Assembly (NCBI GenBank): GCA_913063125.1
Contig: CAJXZM010000022.1
Location: 1 to 50,379 of the forward strand
Reading direction: 5' to 3'
DNA from: an uncultured Gammaproteobacteria bacterium
GTDB lineage: Bacteria; Pseudomonadota; Gammaproteobacteria; Pseudomonadales; Ketobacteraceae
Length of the DNA: 50,379 nucleotides
The translations under genes were made by a program, and so were the position numbers. The notes under the pieces are model-generated. The model was given only the letters and a program-made list of their open reading frames with translations, made no database searches and was not told where the DNA came from. Below are positions 37,700 to 49,251 of the stretch, piece after piece. Position 1 is the first letter of the stretch; every line of letters starts with the position of its first letter.

Positions 37700-38270
37700 T
37701 AGTAACCCGCCTAAACCAACTTATCCACAGGGAAAACAAAAATATTTTATTGAAATCTAAAGACTTTTCAATCTAAGGAGTGGGTGAACAAACAACCACC
37801 AATTTCACACAAAAAGCAAACTAAATAAATAGCGACACATAGTTAATACCAACAGGTATTTATGCCTAATATTCAACCAAAAAACCATTCCATTTAATAA
37901 TGTTGTTTAGAAGTTACTTCCAAATATCGATAAATATTTAATTTAATACGTTAAAAACCTAAGTTATTTGCATATTTTTACCAAAATAGCCTGTGGATAA
38001 TATGTAGAGAACACCTGTATACAGAGTAGGGTAAGCTATTGATATCTATGTGAGTAAATCACCCTACCTAGTTATCCACATTTCATACCCCCTGTTTTGA
38101 GCAGCTAATACAAGTAGTGGACACAAGGTTATCATCATCACAAATCATTGTTTTATATAAGATTTTTAGACTTATACACAGAAACTACCCACACTAATAA
38201 TAATAACAATTATCTTTTATATATAAATAAACTATTAATAATTAATAACCTCGACCTCCTGAACCGTCGC
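37700..38270. other. oriC: Chromosomal replication origin (oriC)
   Basis: This is the long gene-free stretch between dnaA and rpmH, the standard origin position in Pseudomonas-like bacteria. Perfect DnaA boxes TTATCCACA lie at 37721-37729 and 38072-38080 (plus) and TGTGGATAA at 37992-38000 (minus). TTATACACA at 38172-38180 matches the weaker R4-like form. A very AT-rich tract at about 38195-38250 (TTTTATATATAAATAAAC and onward) suits the unwinding element. An inverted pair GTAGGGT/ACCCTAC (38027-38033, 38061-38067) lies between the boxes. Confidence 0.9.
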
Positions 38271-38515
38271 GTATTTATTCATCATTTCCTGATTGACAGA
38301 GAAGACCAAAATCACTAGAATTCCCGCTCTTTTTTAATGCTTTACACTACGCTTTGATGAGTGTTTCAAAAATACCCTGCATCGCTCGTGACAAAAGCAA
38401 ATTAGAAATTGAATGCCAAACAACAAATCTCAAATGTGAATACGTTTTTTCGTATTGATAAAGACCAGATTTCGAGATTTGGATGTAACTAGATCTTAGA
38501 TATTAGAGAATCGAC
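38271..38515 (+). promoter_or_regulatory. rpmH leader region
   Basis: The gene-free segment between the origin and rpmH must hold the rpmH-rnpA promoter. An AATACG/CGTATT hairpin with a T6 loop lies at about 38440-38457. No confident -35/-10 pair is assigned. Confidence 0.4.
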
Positions 38516-38644
38516 ATGAAAAGAACTTTTCAACCAAGTAACCTAAAGCGCGCTCGTACTCACGGTTACCGTTCACGAATGGCAACAAAAAGTGGCCAGC
38601 AATTAATTAAGCGTCGTCGTTCGAAAGGACGTAAGCGTTTATAG
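38516..38644 (+). CDS. rpmH: 50S ribosomal protein L34
   Basis: Very short basic ribosomal protein (42 aa). It reads [20 protein letters not shown], then [20 protein letters not shown] and RL, the complete L34 signature. It ends slightly earlier than the usual 44-46 aa. Its place next to rnpA and the origin is universal in this group. Confidence 0.97.
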   Translation: MKRTFQPSNLKRARTHGYRSRMATKSGQQLIKRRRSKGRKRL

Positions 38645-38665
38645 GCATATTGGAATTAGCTTGGA

Positions 38666-39049
38666 GTGATTAATTACAACTTTCAAAAGGCGCAGAAGTT
38701 ATTAACATCTGACGATTTTAAAAATGTTTTTGATCATGTCGATATCAAAGCCGGTACGGGCGAGTTACTTGTGCTGGTTTTTGATAACCAAGATGTAAGA
38801 CCCGCTCGATTAGGTTTAGTTGTAGCAAAAAAAAATCTAAAAAGAGCAGTTGATCGAAATCGATTCAAACGAACCGTTAGAGAATCATTTCGAACACATC
38901 AACACCAGTTACAAGGCTTAGATTTCGTTGTTCTAAGCAGGCGTGGAGCTTTAGCATTAGATGGCCCCGCACTAAAAAAAGTGGTGGATCAAACATGGCG
39001 TCGCATACTCAAAAAAAGAGAAGCAAAAATCGCAAAATGCGATTTATAA
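38666..39049 (+). CDS. rnpA: Ribonuclease P protein component
   Basis: Basic 127-residue protein that assists the RNase P RNA in tRNA 5' maturation. The RNR motif is in VAKKNLKRAVDRNRFKRTVR, and KLLTSDDFKNVFDH begins the fold. The start is GTG 38666 with GGAG-like TTGGA just upstream. It follows rpmH by 21 bp and is likely co-transcribed with it. Confidence 0.95.
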   Translation: MINYNFQKAQKLLTSDDFKNVFDHVDIKAGTGELLVLVFDNQDVRPARLGLVVAKKNLKRAVDRNRFKRTVRESFRTHQHQLQGLDFVVLSRRGALALDGPALKKVVDQTWRRILKKREAKIAKCDL

Positions 39050-39071
39050 CATTACGCCATGAAATAACTAA

Positions 39072-39374
39072 ATGTTGTATACCTCCAAAGCAATCAACAT
39101 GCTTGGGTTGTGTATTTTGATCAAACTTTTGCTAATTACTCTGATTAAAATATATCAGAATTTAATTAGCCCGATGATGGCGCCCCATTGTCGTTTCTAC
39201 CCCACATGTTCTTGTTATGCACAGCAATCAATTGAGCAATATGGTGCCTTGAAAGGTCTATATTTATCAGTTATTCGTTTGTTGAAATGCAATCCTTGGC
39301 ACTCGGGCGGAGTGGATCTAGTCCCTGATGAATTTCACTTTTGTTCGAAAAAACCTATAGAAAACAGTAAGTAA
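39072..39374 (+). CDS. yidD: YidD membrane protein insertion efficiency factor
   Basis: Small 100-residue membrane-associated protein that aids YidC-dependent insertion. The hallmark KIYQNLISPMMAPHCRFYPT, then CSCYAQQSIEQYG and LLKCNPWHSGGVDLVP are present, with the conserved Cys residues. The N-terminus is longer than usual; an internal Met at 39099 could be the true start. It ends 5 bp before yidC. Confidence 0.93.
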   Translation: MLYTSKAINMLGLCILIKLLLITLIKIYQNLISPMMAPHCRFYPTCSCYAQQSIEQYGALKGLYLSVIRLLKCNPWHSGGVDLVPDEFHFCSKKPIENSK

Positions 39375-39379
39375 CAGTT

Positions 39380-41086
39380 ATGGATATTCAACGAACTCTT
39401 CTAATTATTGGCCTAGCGGTCGTATCTTACCTGATGATTTTAGAATGGCAGGAAGATTACGGGCAAAACGCAAAAATTAACGCCGCTGTAAATAACTCAC
39501 AAAGTTATCCACAGCATGATGTTACAAATCCAGTGTCAGTATCGGGGATTCCAGAAGCTGTTTCAGTGTCTGAAGACATTCCTGTAGCTCAACAAGATAT
39601 TGTTCAACCAGCAGAGTTGGATGTTGTCGAAGTTATTAGTACAGAACTGATTTCAATTGAAACCGATGTTTTGTCGCTAAAAATAGACCCTGTTGGTGGC
39701 GATATAGTCTCGGTTGGTTTGATTGACTATCCAGTGTCAGTGGATCAGCCTGATGTACCATTTCAATTACTAAACCGTACAGCTGAACATACCTATATTG
39801 CACAAAGTGGCTTGATTGGTGCAAAAGGTACGGATAAGGCTGGAAAACCCCGTCCGCTGTATCGATCAGAGTCACTATTTTATACATTAGGTGACAAAGA
39901 GACGTTGATTGTTGATCTTTCACTTACCCAAGAAGACGGGGTAAAGATTACTAAACGCCTTACTTTCACTAAGGGTGAATATTTGGTCAACATGGATGTA
40001 ATTGTTGACAATGTTTCGAATGAAATGTGGTCTGCTCAGTTATTTGCCCAGATAAAGCGAGACGGAAGTTCTGACCCCGGTTTAGATAGCAGCGGTTTTG
40101 GATTACCGACGTTTTTAGGGGGGGCTTATTGGGATCAAGATAAACCTTACAATAAAAAAACATTTGATGATTTTGTTGATGAGCCATTAAATAAGGAAAT
40201 ACCTGGAGGGTGGGTAGCGTTTATTCAACATTACTTTATGAGTGCTTGGGTTCCTGATCAGTCAATGACGTTGCGTTATCAAACTCGTACCACACCAGAT
40301 CACTTTATTATTAGTTATATGACCCCTGCGGTAAAAGTAAATGCAGGTGATCAATATACGTTCAGTAATCGTTTTTATGCGGGTCCGAAAATATTAAAGA
40401 AACTAGAAGAGATAGAACCTGAGAAAGGGTTAGACCTTGTGGTTGATTACGGTCCCTTATTCTTTATATCTAAGCCACTGTATTTATTACTAAATTTCTA
40501 CCATAGTTTGGTAGCGAATTGGGGATTAGCGATTATCTTGCTAACAGTAACGGTAAAAGCGTTGTTTTTCCCTTTATCTGCAGCAAGCTATCGGTCAATG
40601 GCGAATATGCGTCGTGTAACGCCAAAATTGACTGAGATTCGTGAACGTCATGCAGATGACCGACAAAAATTATCTCAAGAGATGATGAAACTCTATAAAG
40701 AGGAAAAAATTAACCCTCTTGGTGGTTGTTTACCTGTATTGATCCAAATGCCAGTTTTCTTAGCGCTATATTGGGCATTACTGGAAAGTGTTGAGCTGCG
40801 ACAAGCCCCTTTCTTTGGCTGGATACACGATTTGTCAGTAATGGATCCATATTTTGTATTGCCGATTATTATGGCTGGGAGTATGTTCTTCCAACAAATG
40901 TTAAACCCTGCGCCACCAGATCCAATGCAAGCGAAGATGATGAAAATGATGCCGTTAGTATTTGGCGTATTTTTCTTATTCTTCCCCGCAGGCCTTGTGT
41001 TGTATTGGGTTACCAACAATTTATTATCCATTGCCCAGCAATGGCATATAACACGCGGTATTGAAAAAGCAGCAGAAGCTAAATAA
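39380..41086 (+). CDS. yidC: Membrane protein insertase YidC
   Basis: 568-residue inner-membrane insertase/chaperone (Oxa1 family). An N-terminal membrane anchor (about 5-22) is followed by a large periplasmic domain (to about 355) and the conserved C-terminal five-helix core: NWGLAIILLTVTVKALFFPL, PVLIQMPVFLALYWALLESV, DPYFVLPIIMAGSMFFQQML and LVLYWVTNNLLSIAQQW. A coupled hairpin terminator follows, so the rpmH-rnpA-yidD-yidC unit ends here. Confidence 0.97.
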   Translation: MDIQRTLLIIGLAVVSYLMILEWQEDYGQNAKINAAVNNSQSYPQHDVTNPVSVSGIPEAVSVSEDIPVAQQDIVQPAELDVVEVISTELISIETDVLSLKIDPVGGDIVSVGLIDYPVSVDQPDVPFQLLNRTAEHTYIAQSGLIGAKGTDKAGKPRPLYRSESLFYTLGDKETLIVDLSLTQEDGVKITKRLTFTKGEYLVNMDVIVDNVSNEMWSAQLFAQIKRDGSSDPGLDSSGFGLPTFLGGAYWDQDKPYNKKTFDDFVDEPLNKEIPGGWVAFIQHYFMSAWVPDQSMTLRYQTRTTPDHFIISYMTPAVKVNAGDQYTFSNRFYAGPKILKKLEEIEPEKGLDLVVDYGPLFFISKPLYLLLNFYHSLVANWGLAIILLTVTVKALFFPLSAASYRSMANMRRVTPKLTEIRERHADDRQKLSQEMMKLYKEEKINPLGGCLPVLIQMPVFLALYWALLESVELRQAPFFGWIHDLSVMDPYFVLPIIMAGSMFFQQMLNPAPPDPMQAKMMKMMPLVFGVFFLFFPAGLVLYWVTNNLLSIAQQWHITRGIEKAAEAK

Positions 41087-41116
41087 AAAAAGGGCTCTTT
41101 ACGAGCCCTTTTTTTT
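41085..41116 (+). terminator. Intrinsic terminator after yidC
   Basis: A-tract plus GGGCTC (41092-41097) pairs with GAGCCC plus T8 (41103-41116) around TTTAC. Strong hairpin. Confidence 0.95.
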
Positions 41117-41164
41117 ACATGATTTTTTAGCATTTAGCCTAAAACCAGTAGAAGAGCATTTACA

Positions 41165-42586
41165 ATGAATGATGTACTCCACTCCACTGACACCATTGCT
41201 GCACAAGCAACACCTGCTGGCCGAGGTGGGGTTGGCATCATTAGAATTTCAGGTAAAAAAGCCAACGATATTGCCTTACAGCTAATTCAACAACAAAAAT
41301 ATCTTCAGCCTCGTTTTGCGCATTTTCAGAAATTTTACGATAATAATCAAGACGTTATCGATGAAGGTTTAGTGCTGTTTTTTCCTGGACCACATTCGTT
41401 TACAGGTGAAGATGTTATTGAGCTGCAAGGTCACGGCGGTCCTGTAGTCATTAACAGTTTATTAAATAGGGTGTTGAATCTGGGTGCCCGAATGGCGAAT
41501 CCAGGAGAGTTTTCAGAACGAGCATTTCTAAATGATAAGCTGGATTTGGCGCAAGCAGAAGCTATCGCCGATCTTATTGACAGTGCATCGGAACAAGCTG
41601 CTCGGTGTGCAATTAGATCGCTAAACGGAGCATTTTCTGATCATATTAATGTATTGGTTGAACAAGTTATTAACCTGCGACTGTACGTAGAAGCGGCTAT
41701 AGATTTCCCTGAAGAAGAAATAGATTTTTTAGCTGATGGAAAGGTAGAAGGTGATTTACAATCAATTATTGATCAATTGGATATTGTATTTAAAGAAGCT
41801 AATCGTGGTGTGTTGCTAAAAGAAGGCATGAAAGTGGTATTAGCTGGGCGACCAAATGCTGGAAAGTCCAGTTTGCTTAATGCGTTAGCGGGAAGGGATA
41901 CAGCAATAGTTACTGACATTGCTGGAACAACACGGGATGTATTACGTGAACATATTCATATTGATGGTATGCCATTACATATAACGGATACGGCCGGTTT
42001 GCGAGAAAGTCCAGACGCCATTGAAAAAGAGGGGATTCGTCGAGCTTGGACTGAAATTAAAGATGCGGATCGGGTTCTTTTGTTGGTAGATGCTGCGGAT
42101 GTACAAGAAAGTGATATTAAAACGTTATGGCCTGATTTTTTTGCAGAACTACCGGATTTAAACAAAGTTATTGTCGTTCGAAATAAAATTGATAAAACGG
42201 ATGAAAGAAGCGGAGTGTCAGAACTTAATTCTTCGCATGTGATAAATGATGTAAACGAAGCATTATCGATAGAATTACCCACAATAAGATTATCTGCTAA
42301 ACATGGAGAAGGTGTTGATGAATTGAGAGAATATCTTAAAAAAGCCATGGGATACCAATCAGCGGTAGAGGGCGGTTTTACTGCAAGGCAACGCCATCTC
42401 GAAGCACTAAAACAAGCACGATATTACTTGGGGATAGGACAAACTCAGCTTACCGATAATGGCGCGGGAGAGCTTTTGGCGGAAGATTTACGAATGACGC
42501 AAAATCATCTTAGTGAGATTACGGGTGAATTTACTCCCGATGATTTGTTAGGCAGGATTTTTTCAAGTTTCTGTATAGGTAAATAA
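41165..42586 (+). CDS. mnmE: tRNA modification GTPase MnmE
   Basis: GTPase (473 aa) that with MnmG installs the cmnm5U34 modification in tRNAs. The N-terminal formyl-THF-binding domain has [15 protein letters not shown]. The G domain carries GRPNAGKSS at 228-236, [15 protein letters not shown] at 275-280 and NKID. The C-terminus ends FCIGK with the essential Cys470. Intact. Its partner mnmG follows 180 bp downstream. Confidence 0.98.
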   Translation: MNDVLHSTDTIAAQATPAGRGGVGIIRISGKKANDIALQLIQQQKYLQPRFAHFQKFYDNNQDVIDEGLVLFFPGPHSFTGEDVIELQGHGGPVVINSLLNRVLNLGARMANPGEFSERAFLNDKLDLAQAEAIADLIDSASEQAARCAIRSLNGAFSDHINVLVEQVINLRLYVEAAIDFPEEEIDFLADGKVEGDLQSIIDQLDIVFKEANRGVLLKEGMKVVLAGRPNAGKSSLLNALAGRDTAIVTDIAGTTRDVLREHIHIDGMPLHITDTAGLRESPDAIEKEGIRRAWTEIKDADRVLLLVDAADVQESDIKTLWPDFFAELPDLNKVIVVRNKIDKTDERSGVSELNSSHVINDVNEALSIELPTIRLSAKHGEGVDELREYLKKAMGYQSAVEGGFTARQRHLEALKQARYYLGIGQTQLTDNGAGELLAEDLRMTQNHLSEITGEFTPDDLLGRIFSSFCIGK

Positions 42587-42766
42587 GCATATTTATGCGT
42601 GGTGAGTACTTACTATCGTATTATGTTAAATAGAAATCACTAATACTGCAAATTTACGTTATAGATTGTCCAATAAATGTACAAACTCTTTTATTTATCT
42701 ATTAACGCCTTATACTTGCGGCCACGTACGGTTTTGCTCAATAGAATTTTTTTGTGAGGTTAAGTA

Positions 42767-44662
42767 GTGGATTACCCCAAGCGTTACGGAGTTGTTGTTA
42801 TTGGTGGAGGTCATGCTGGTTGTGAGGCCGCATTAGCGTCTGCACGAATGGGCGTCGAGACGTTATTGCTAACGCATAACATAGAAACTCTTGGACAGAT
42901 GTCTTGTAACCCGGCTATTGGTGGAATCGGGAAAAGCCACCTTGTTAAAGAAATTGATGCCCTCGGTGGTGTTATGGCAAGGGCTACAGATAAAGCGGGT
43001 ATTCAGTATCGAGTTCTTAACTCTCGAAAAGGTCCGGCAGTACGAGCTACCCGTGCTCAAGCAGACCGGATTTTATACAAAGCCGCCGTTCGCCATACCT
43101 TAGAAAATCAAACGTGCTTGGATATATTTCAACAATCGGCAGATGATCTGATTATGGAAGGTGAAAAAGCGCGTGGTGTTATCACCAATATGGGCGTGCG
43201 ATTTCATTCTGATACCGTTGTAATCACAGCTGGAACCTTTTTAGGTGGACTTATCCACATAGGTTTGGAAAGTCACAGTGGAGGCCGAGCCGGAGACCCA
43301 CCCTCAATTGCACTTGCTCAGCGCCTTAGGGAAATGCCGTTCAGAGTCGATCGGCTAAAAACGGGAACCCCCCCAAGAATAGATGCTCGTAGTGTGGATT
43401 TTTCCAAAATGGAAGAACAACCTGGGGATAACATTACCCCTGTGATGTCTTTTTGGGGAGATGGTAGTGATCAACCGGAACAAGTCTCCTGTTACATCAC
43501 TCACACTAACGAAAAAACGCACGATATTATTCGTGCTGGGTTAGATCGCTCACCTATGTATACAGGTGTTATTGAAGGGATAGGCCCACGATATTGTCCA
43601 TCTATCGAAGATAAAATTCACCGTTTTGCGGATAAAAACTCACATCAGATATTTATTGAACCGGAAGGGCTCACAACTCACGAGTTATACCCAAATGGAA
43701 TTTCAACAAGCCTACCGTTTGATGTTCAGCTTGATCTTGTACATTCTATGGTTGGCTTAGAAAATGCGCATATCACTCGCCCGGGTTATGCCATTGAATA
43801 TGATTATTTCAATCCACAAGATCTACTGCACAGTTTAGAAACGAAGTTTGTCGAAGGCCTCTATTTTGCTGGCCAAATAAACGGCACAACAGGATACGAA
43901 GAAGCTGGGGCTCAAGGTCTATTGGCCGGATTAAATGCCGCTTTACGCTCACAGGAAAAAGAAGCTTGGACACCAAGACGTGATGAAGCCTACTTGGGTG
44001 TATTGGTTGACGACTTAATTAGCATGGGGACGAAAGAACCCTATCGAATGTTCACTAGCCGAGCAGAATATAGACTGATATTACGAGAAGATAACGCAGA
44101 TATCCGTCTCACTGCAAAAGGTAGAGAGTTAGGCCTAATTAACGACACCATATGGCAGCAGTTTTCAAAGAAAAAAGAAGCGATTGAGCAAGAAACTCAG
44201 AGAATGAAAGATACCTGGGTTCAACCGGACACTGAAACCGCCAACAAACTCAATGAGTTTATAGAACGCCCTCTAGCACGAGAGTATTCCCTTATGGAAT
44301 TAATGCGACGACCGGAGCTGGATTACAAGAAAATAGCTGAAATTACCGGTGAAAATAGCGTTACGGGCGTTGTAGCGGAACAAGTTGAAATAGCGGCCAA
44401 ATATGAAGGCTACATTAGCCGCCAGCTAGATGATATTGAAAAGCTAAAACGTAATGAATCCATGAAGTTACCCACAGATATGGATTACGACAAAGTAAAA
44501 GGCTTATCTAACGAAGTAAAACAGAAACTTGTGGAGTGCAAACCTGAAACGTTAGGGCAGGCGTCCCGGATTCAGGGTGTTACACCGGCCGCAGTATCCT
44601 TGTTACTGGTGTCATTGAAGAAGCATCGAGGAGCAAAGCCACTCGCTACAGTGTCAAAATAG
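42767..44662 (+). CDS. mnmG: tRNA uridine-5-carboxymethylaminomethyl enzyme MnmG
   Basis: FAD-dependent partner of MnmE (631 aa). The N-terminal FAD loop is [20 protein letters not shown], followed by [31 protein letters not shown] and [16 protein letters not shown], all signatures of GidA. The start is GTG 42767 with GAGGT upstream. Full length. Repeat copy B lies between it and rsmG. Confidence 0.98.
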   Translation: MDYPKRYGVVVIGGGHAGCEAALASARMGVETLLLTHNIETLGQMSCNPAIGGIGKSHLVKEIDALGGVMARATDKAGIQYRVLNSRKGPAVRATRAQADRILYKAAVRHTLENQTCLDIFQQSADDLIMEGEKARGVITNMGVRFHSDTVVITAGTFLGGLIHIGLESHSGGRAGDPPSIALAQRLREMPFRVDRLKTGTPPRIDARSVDFSKMEEQPGDNITPVMSFWGDGSDQPEQVSCYITHTNEKTHDIIRAGLDRSPMYTGVIEGIGPRYCPSIEDKIHRFADKNSHQIFIEPEGLTTHELYPNGISTSLPFDVQLDLVHSMVGLENAHITRPGYAIEYDYFNPQDLLHSLETKFVEGLYFAGQINGTTGYEEAGAQGLLAGLNAALRSQEKEAWTPRRDEAYLGVLVDDLISMGTKEPYRMFTSRAEYRLILREDNADIRLTAKGRELGLINDTIWQQFSKKKEAIEQETQRMKDTWVQPDTETANKLNEFIERPLAREYSLMELMRRPELDYKKIAEITGENSVTGVVAEQVEIAAKYEGYISRQLDDIEKLKRNESMKLPTDMDYDKVKGLSNEVKQKLVECKPETLGQASRIQGVTPAAVSLLLVSLKKHRGAKPLATVSK

Positions 44663-44718
44663 TAGAAAGGATCATAAGAATCATCTATCCCAATGATCCG
44701 AAATGCAAACAATGAGTG

Positions 44719-44825
44719 AATAGATACAAGATAAAGTTTCAGAAACGTCTGCGGCAAGGACGCCGCAGTCGAGCACGCATGGATGCGATCTTTTGCGATT
44801 TCTGAAACCTTATCTTGTATCTATT
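44719..44825 (+). repeat. Nested-palindrome repeat, copy B
   Basis: Outer 27-bp arms 44719-44745 and 44799-44825 pair with one mismatch (A at 44735 against C at 44809). The inner ends are TTTCAGAAA/TTTCTGAAA as in copies A and C. The interior has stems CTGCGGC/GCCGCAG and CGCAT/ATGCG, and 44757-44806 is 48/50 identical to 6421-6470. The outer ~18 bp match no other copy. It separates mnmG from rsmG, and its right arm overlaps an alternative upstream rsmG frame. Confidence 0.87.
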
Positions 44826-44883
44826 TGCGGGCTTCGAGTTCCGCAACAAAACCACCCCAAAGTACAGAGCAAAGAAAACTAAA

Positions 44884-45585
44884 ATGATACTAGACCGAGC
44901 CCCATTAGAACGAGATTTAGCCCAAGGCATAGAACAACTCGCCATCTCAGTAACCACAGAACAAAGAAAGCTACTTCTCGATTACCTAATGCTCCTAGTG
45001 AAATGGAATAAAGCCTATAATCTCACCTCGATCCGAGACCCCCAACAAATGGTTGTCCGTCACCTACTCGATAGCCTAGTACTTGTGCCTAGTTTTTTCG
45101 ATGAAGAGATTATAGGAAAAGGCGGTAACAGTAATTTCCTAGATGTAGGAACGGGCGCAGGTATTCCGGGTTTGCCGCTATCCATCATGTTTCCAGAAAA
45201 ACAATTCACTCTACTCGACAGCAACGGCAAAAAAACGCGGTTTTTGATACAGGTAAAAACTGAATTAGCCCGAATAAATGTTGAAGTTGCAAAAAGTCGC
45301 ATAGAGTCCTTTGCACCGAAACAAAAGATAGATACAATTTTCTGTCGAGCATTTTCGTCACTAACAGATTTTGTTGGCGGGGTAGAGCATTTAATGACCG
45401 AAAACACTCGGTTACTCGCTATGAAAGGAGTGATACCAGAAGAAGAGTTAAAATCGCTTCCATCTTCAATTAATATAGAAAAAATTGTTCCATTGGATGT
45501 GCCTGGTCTCGATGAAGAGCGACATCTTATAGTGCTAACAAGCCAACGTACAACCAACGAATTCAAGGAGAATAATTGTGGGTAA
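44884..45585 (+). CDS. rsmG: 16S rRNA (guanine527-N7)-methyltransferase RsmG
   Basis: SAM-dependent methyltransferase (about 233 aa) for G527 of 16S rRNA. LVKWNKAYNLTSIRDPQQMV, RHLLDSLVL and FLDVGTGAGIPGLPLSIMFP are diagnostic, with LLDSNGKKTRFL and FCRAFSSL following. ATG 44884 is used; the open frame begins further upstream with TTG inside the repeat B arm, which is unlikely. Its last 8 bases overlap parA. Confidence 0.95.
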   Translation: MILDRAPLERDLAQGIEQLAISVTTEQRKLLLDYLMLLVKWNKAYNLTSIRDPQQMVVRHLLDSLVLVPSFFDEEIIGKGGNSNFLDVGTGAGIPGLPLSIMFPEKQFTLLDSNGKKTRFLIQVKTELARINVEVAKSRIESFAPKQKIDTIFCRAFSSLTDFVGGVEHLMTENTRLLAMKGVIPEEELKSLPSSINIEKIVPLDVPGLDEERHLIVLTSQRTTNEFKENNCG

Positions 45586-46372
45586 GGTGCTATCAGTTGC
45601 AAACCAAAAAGGTGGTGTGGGTAAAACTACAACATCGGTCAACCTTGCCGCATCATTAGTAGCGACCAAACGTAAAGTGTTACTCATTGATTTGGACCCA
45701 CAGGGTAATGCCACCATGGGGTGTGGTGTCGATAAACATGCAGTCGAATCCTCAATTTATGATGTACTTGTGGATAAAATGCCAATCGCTGAGGTGAGAG
45801 TAACCACAGAATCCGGCGTTGACTTAATTCCAGCTAACGGCGACTTAACCGCTGCAGAAATTGAATTATTAAGTGTTGAAGGTAAAGAGCGCCGAATGAC
45901 AGAGGCATTGGAGGGTTATCGATCAGAGTACGACTTTATATTGATTGACTGCCCACCATCACTCAACATGTTAACAGTTAATTCACTTAGCGCATCGGAT
46001 GCTGTGGTGATTCCAATGCAGTGTGAATATTATGCCCTTGAAGGGTTATCCGCATTGTTAGATACCATTGAAATGATTCGAAATGCACTAAATCCAAAGC
46101 TCGAAATCGATGGTTTGTTACGCACAATGTATGATCCAAGAAACGCATTAAGTAACCAAGTCTCATCGCAGTTAACAGAGCACTTTGGTGAAAAAGTATA
46201 CCGCACTATTATACCTAGAAATGTTCGTTTGGCAGAAGCCCCAAGCCATGGACTCCCTGCATTACTTTATGATAAGAAATCTAGAGGTGCAGTATCTTAT
46301 TTAGCGCTTGCGGGAGAAATGATCCGCCGGGCTGAGAAGCAAGTAACAAAAATTGCACCTGAAACAGCGTAA
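45578..46372 (+). CDS. parA: Chromosome partitioning ATPase ParA
   Basis: Walker-type partition ATPase (264 aa). The deviant Walker A KGGVGKTTT begins at residue 11, with LIDLDPQGNATMGCG and FILIDCPPSLNMLTVNSL following. It has no N-terminal DNA-binding domain, so it is the chromosomal Soj/ParA type. The start is GTG 45578 with AAGGAG at 45564-45569 and overlaps rsmG. It drives segregation of ParB-parS complexes. Confidence 0.97.
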   Translation: MGKVLSVANQKGGVGKTTTSVNLAASLVATKRKVLLIDLDPQGNATMGCGVDKHAVESSIYDVLVDKMPIAEVRVTTESGVDLIPANGDLTAAEIELLSVEGKERRMTEALEGYRSEYDFILIDCPPSLNMLTVNSLSASDAVVIPMQCEYYALEGLSALLDTIEMIRNALNPKLEIDGLLRTMYDPRNALSNQVSSQLTEHFGEKVYRTIIPRNVRLAEAPSHGLPALLYDKKSRGAVSYLALAGEMIRRAEKQVTKIAPETA

Positions 46373-46437
46373 CCGTTCTTGTATTCAGTAATTGAACAAA
46401 CCATCACGACTTAAATAAAAAGGCTAAGGAACACTTT

Positions 46438-47352
46438 ATGGCAGCTAAGAAAAAGGGATTAGGTCGCGGATTAGAGGCGCTAATCGGTGGCTCTGCAGCA
46501 ATGCCAAAAGCGGAAGTGTCGATTAACCCGCTTAATGTGGGAGCAAAAGATCCCGAAAATGGCAAAGAGGTTAGCGCTGATGGTGAGTTACGTCATATTC
46601 CGGTGGAATTCTTGGAACGGGGACGGTTTCAGCCTCGAGGCGATATTGATCCTACGGCGTTAGAAGAGCTATCTGAATCAATTAAAGCGCAAGGGGTAAT
46701 GCAACCGATTGTTGTACGGCCTATTTCAGCGAAGAATTATGAAATTATTGCTGGTGAGCGACGTTGGAGAGCAAGTCAGTTAGCTGGCCTCGACAAAATT
46801 CCTTGTATTGTAAGGGATGTGCCTGATGAAGCAGCCATTGCGATGGCGCTTATTGAAAATATTCAACGGGAAGACCTCAACCCAATTGAAGAAGCGGTTG
46901 CACTACAACGATTGCAGGACGAATTTGAGTTAACCCATCAACAAGTAGCCCAAGCAGTTGGTAAGTCTCGTACGACGGTTACAAATTTGTTGCGCTTAAC
47001 AACATTAACCTCAGAAGCTAAAAGAATGCTAGAGCATGGCGATTTAGAAATGGGTCATGCAAGAGCAATTTTAACGTTAGATGCATTAAAACAAACTGAA
47101 GCAGCACGAGCAATTTCTTCTAAAGGTTTATCCGTTCGCCAGGCTGAAGCTCTTGTACGCCGAATGCAGGCGGAAATTACTGCACAGCCTGAGGACAAAA
47201 TTGACCCTGATGTTCGTCAACTACAAGATGGTTTATCACAAATGTTAGGGGCACCTGTTCTTATTCAGCACAGTGTAAAAGGAAAGGGTAAGTTGGTTAT
47301 TAAATATACTAGTTTGGACGAGCTTGATGGTATCTTGGCACATATTAAGTAA
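46438..47352 (+). CDS. parB: Chromosome partitioning protein ParB
   Basis: CTP-dependent DNA clamp (304 aa) that loads at parS. The N-terminal CTPase/ParB box has GERRWR at 106-111 and ENIQREDL at 140-147; the helix-turn-helix spans about 166-186 (THQQVAQAVGKSRTTVTNLL), with a C-terminal dimer domain. KKGLGRGLEALIGG opens the protein as in pseudomonads. It is 65 bp from parA in one operon. Its parS targets are seen inside recF. Confidence 0.97.
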   Translation: MAAKKKGLGRGLEALIGGSAAMPKAEVSINPLNVGAKDPENGKEVSADGELRHIPVEFLERGRFQPRGDIDPTALEELSESIKAQGVMQPIVVRPISAKNYEIIAGERRWRASQLAGLDKIPCIVRDVPDEAAIAMALIENIQREDLNPIEEAVALQRLQDEFELTHQQVAQAVGKSRTTVTNLLRLTTLTSEAKRMLEHGDLEMGHARAILTLDALKQTEAARAISSKGLSVRQAEALVRRMQAEITAQPEDKIDPDVRQLQDGLSQMLGAPVLIQHSVKGKGKLVIKYTSLDELDGILAHIK

Positions 47353-47516
47353 TTCGAATTAAATAAATGCCCAGTTGCAGTGCAAAATTCATCGAAAAAT
47401 GAAGACTAACTGTCAGGATTTTTCGAAGGTAATGTCAAAATGTGTAATTAAAAGCACTATGACTAATAGGTTGCACAATAAACGATCAAAAAGTTCAATT
47501 GATGGCCTAATACTGG

Positions 47517-47545
47517 TTGCTAGTGTCGCGTAGAATCACTATAAT
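47517..47545 (+). promoter_or_regulatory. Sigma70-type promoter of the atp operon
   Basis: TTGCTA (47517-47522), a 17-bp spacer and perfect TATAAT (47540-47545) lie about 70 bp before atpI. A good match in position and spacing; the start of transcription would be near 47552. Confidence 0.65.
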
Positions 47546-47615
47546 TTGCCCCGCCTCAGACTGCCCCCTCTTGGGTGGGTAAACGAAGCTTGATAAAAAG
47601 TAATGGTGAAAAGTA

Positions 47616-48020
47616 GTGACAAAACCTAGAGCGTTAAATGATCGCTTCTTGGCCTACCGGGTTGTTGGAATACAAGCGACAACCGCAACACTATTTCCCT
47701 TACTATTTCTTTTTATGAGTCTAGATGCTGTGATTTGCGCCTTTATTGGCGGGTGGATTGCAGCGCTATCGAATGCGTATTTTGCATTTCAAGCATTTCG
47801 CTATTCCGGTGCACGCGCCGCGAGTCATATAGTGAAATCGTTTCAACGAGGAGAGAGTGGCAAATTTGTCATAACGATTGTGTTAATGTTGGTTGCCTAT
47901 CGGCAAGTACCAGCGTTACAAGTAAAAGAAAATGTATTGGCGATGTTTGCAGGATTTATTGCCGTATTAATGGTGTCTTGGTTGGCTCCATTATTTACAA
48001 AACAAACATCGTTTAAATGA
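47616..48020 (+). CDS. atpI: ATP synthase subunit I
   Basis: Small hydrophobic protein (134 aa) with about four membrane helices (for example VGIQATTATLFPLLFLFMSL and FVITIVLMLVAYRQV). It is encoded at the head of the atp operon and helps assemble the c-ring. AFIGGWIAALSNAYFAFQAF is the typical central part. The start is GTG 47616. Sequence conservation in this family is low, but position makes the call secure. Confidence 0.9.
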   Translation: MTKPRALNDRFLAYRVVGIQATTATLFPLLFLFMSLDAVICAFIGGWIAALSNAYFAFQAFRYSGARAASHIVKSFQRGESGKFVITIVLMLVAYRQVPALQVKENVLAMFAGFIAVLMVSWLAPLFTKQTSFK

Positions 48021-48042
48021 ATAAACTATAGCCCAAACGTGA

Positions 48043-48888
<846 letters not shown>

Positions 48889-48932
48889 GCACGAAAGAAT
48901 TACCCGTTTTACATTTTCAACCTTAAACTTAA

Positions 48933-49202
<270 letters not shown>

Positions 49203-49251
49203 GCTTCGCTCGAAAAGTAACGTAGACTTTTAACGAGCAAGAGGACTTGGT

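Noticed and set aside
44815..44883. Upstream TTG start for RsmG
   Set aside because: It lies in the arm of repeat copy B and adds 23 residues unlike the family; ATG 44884 fits homologues.
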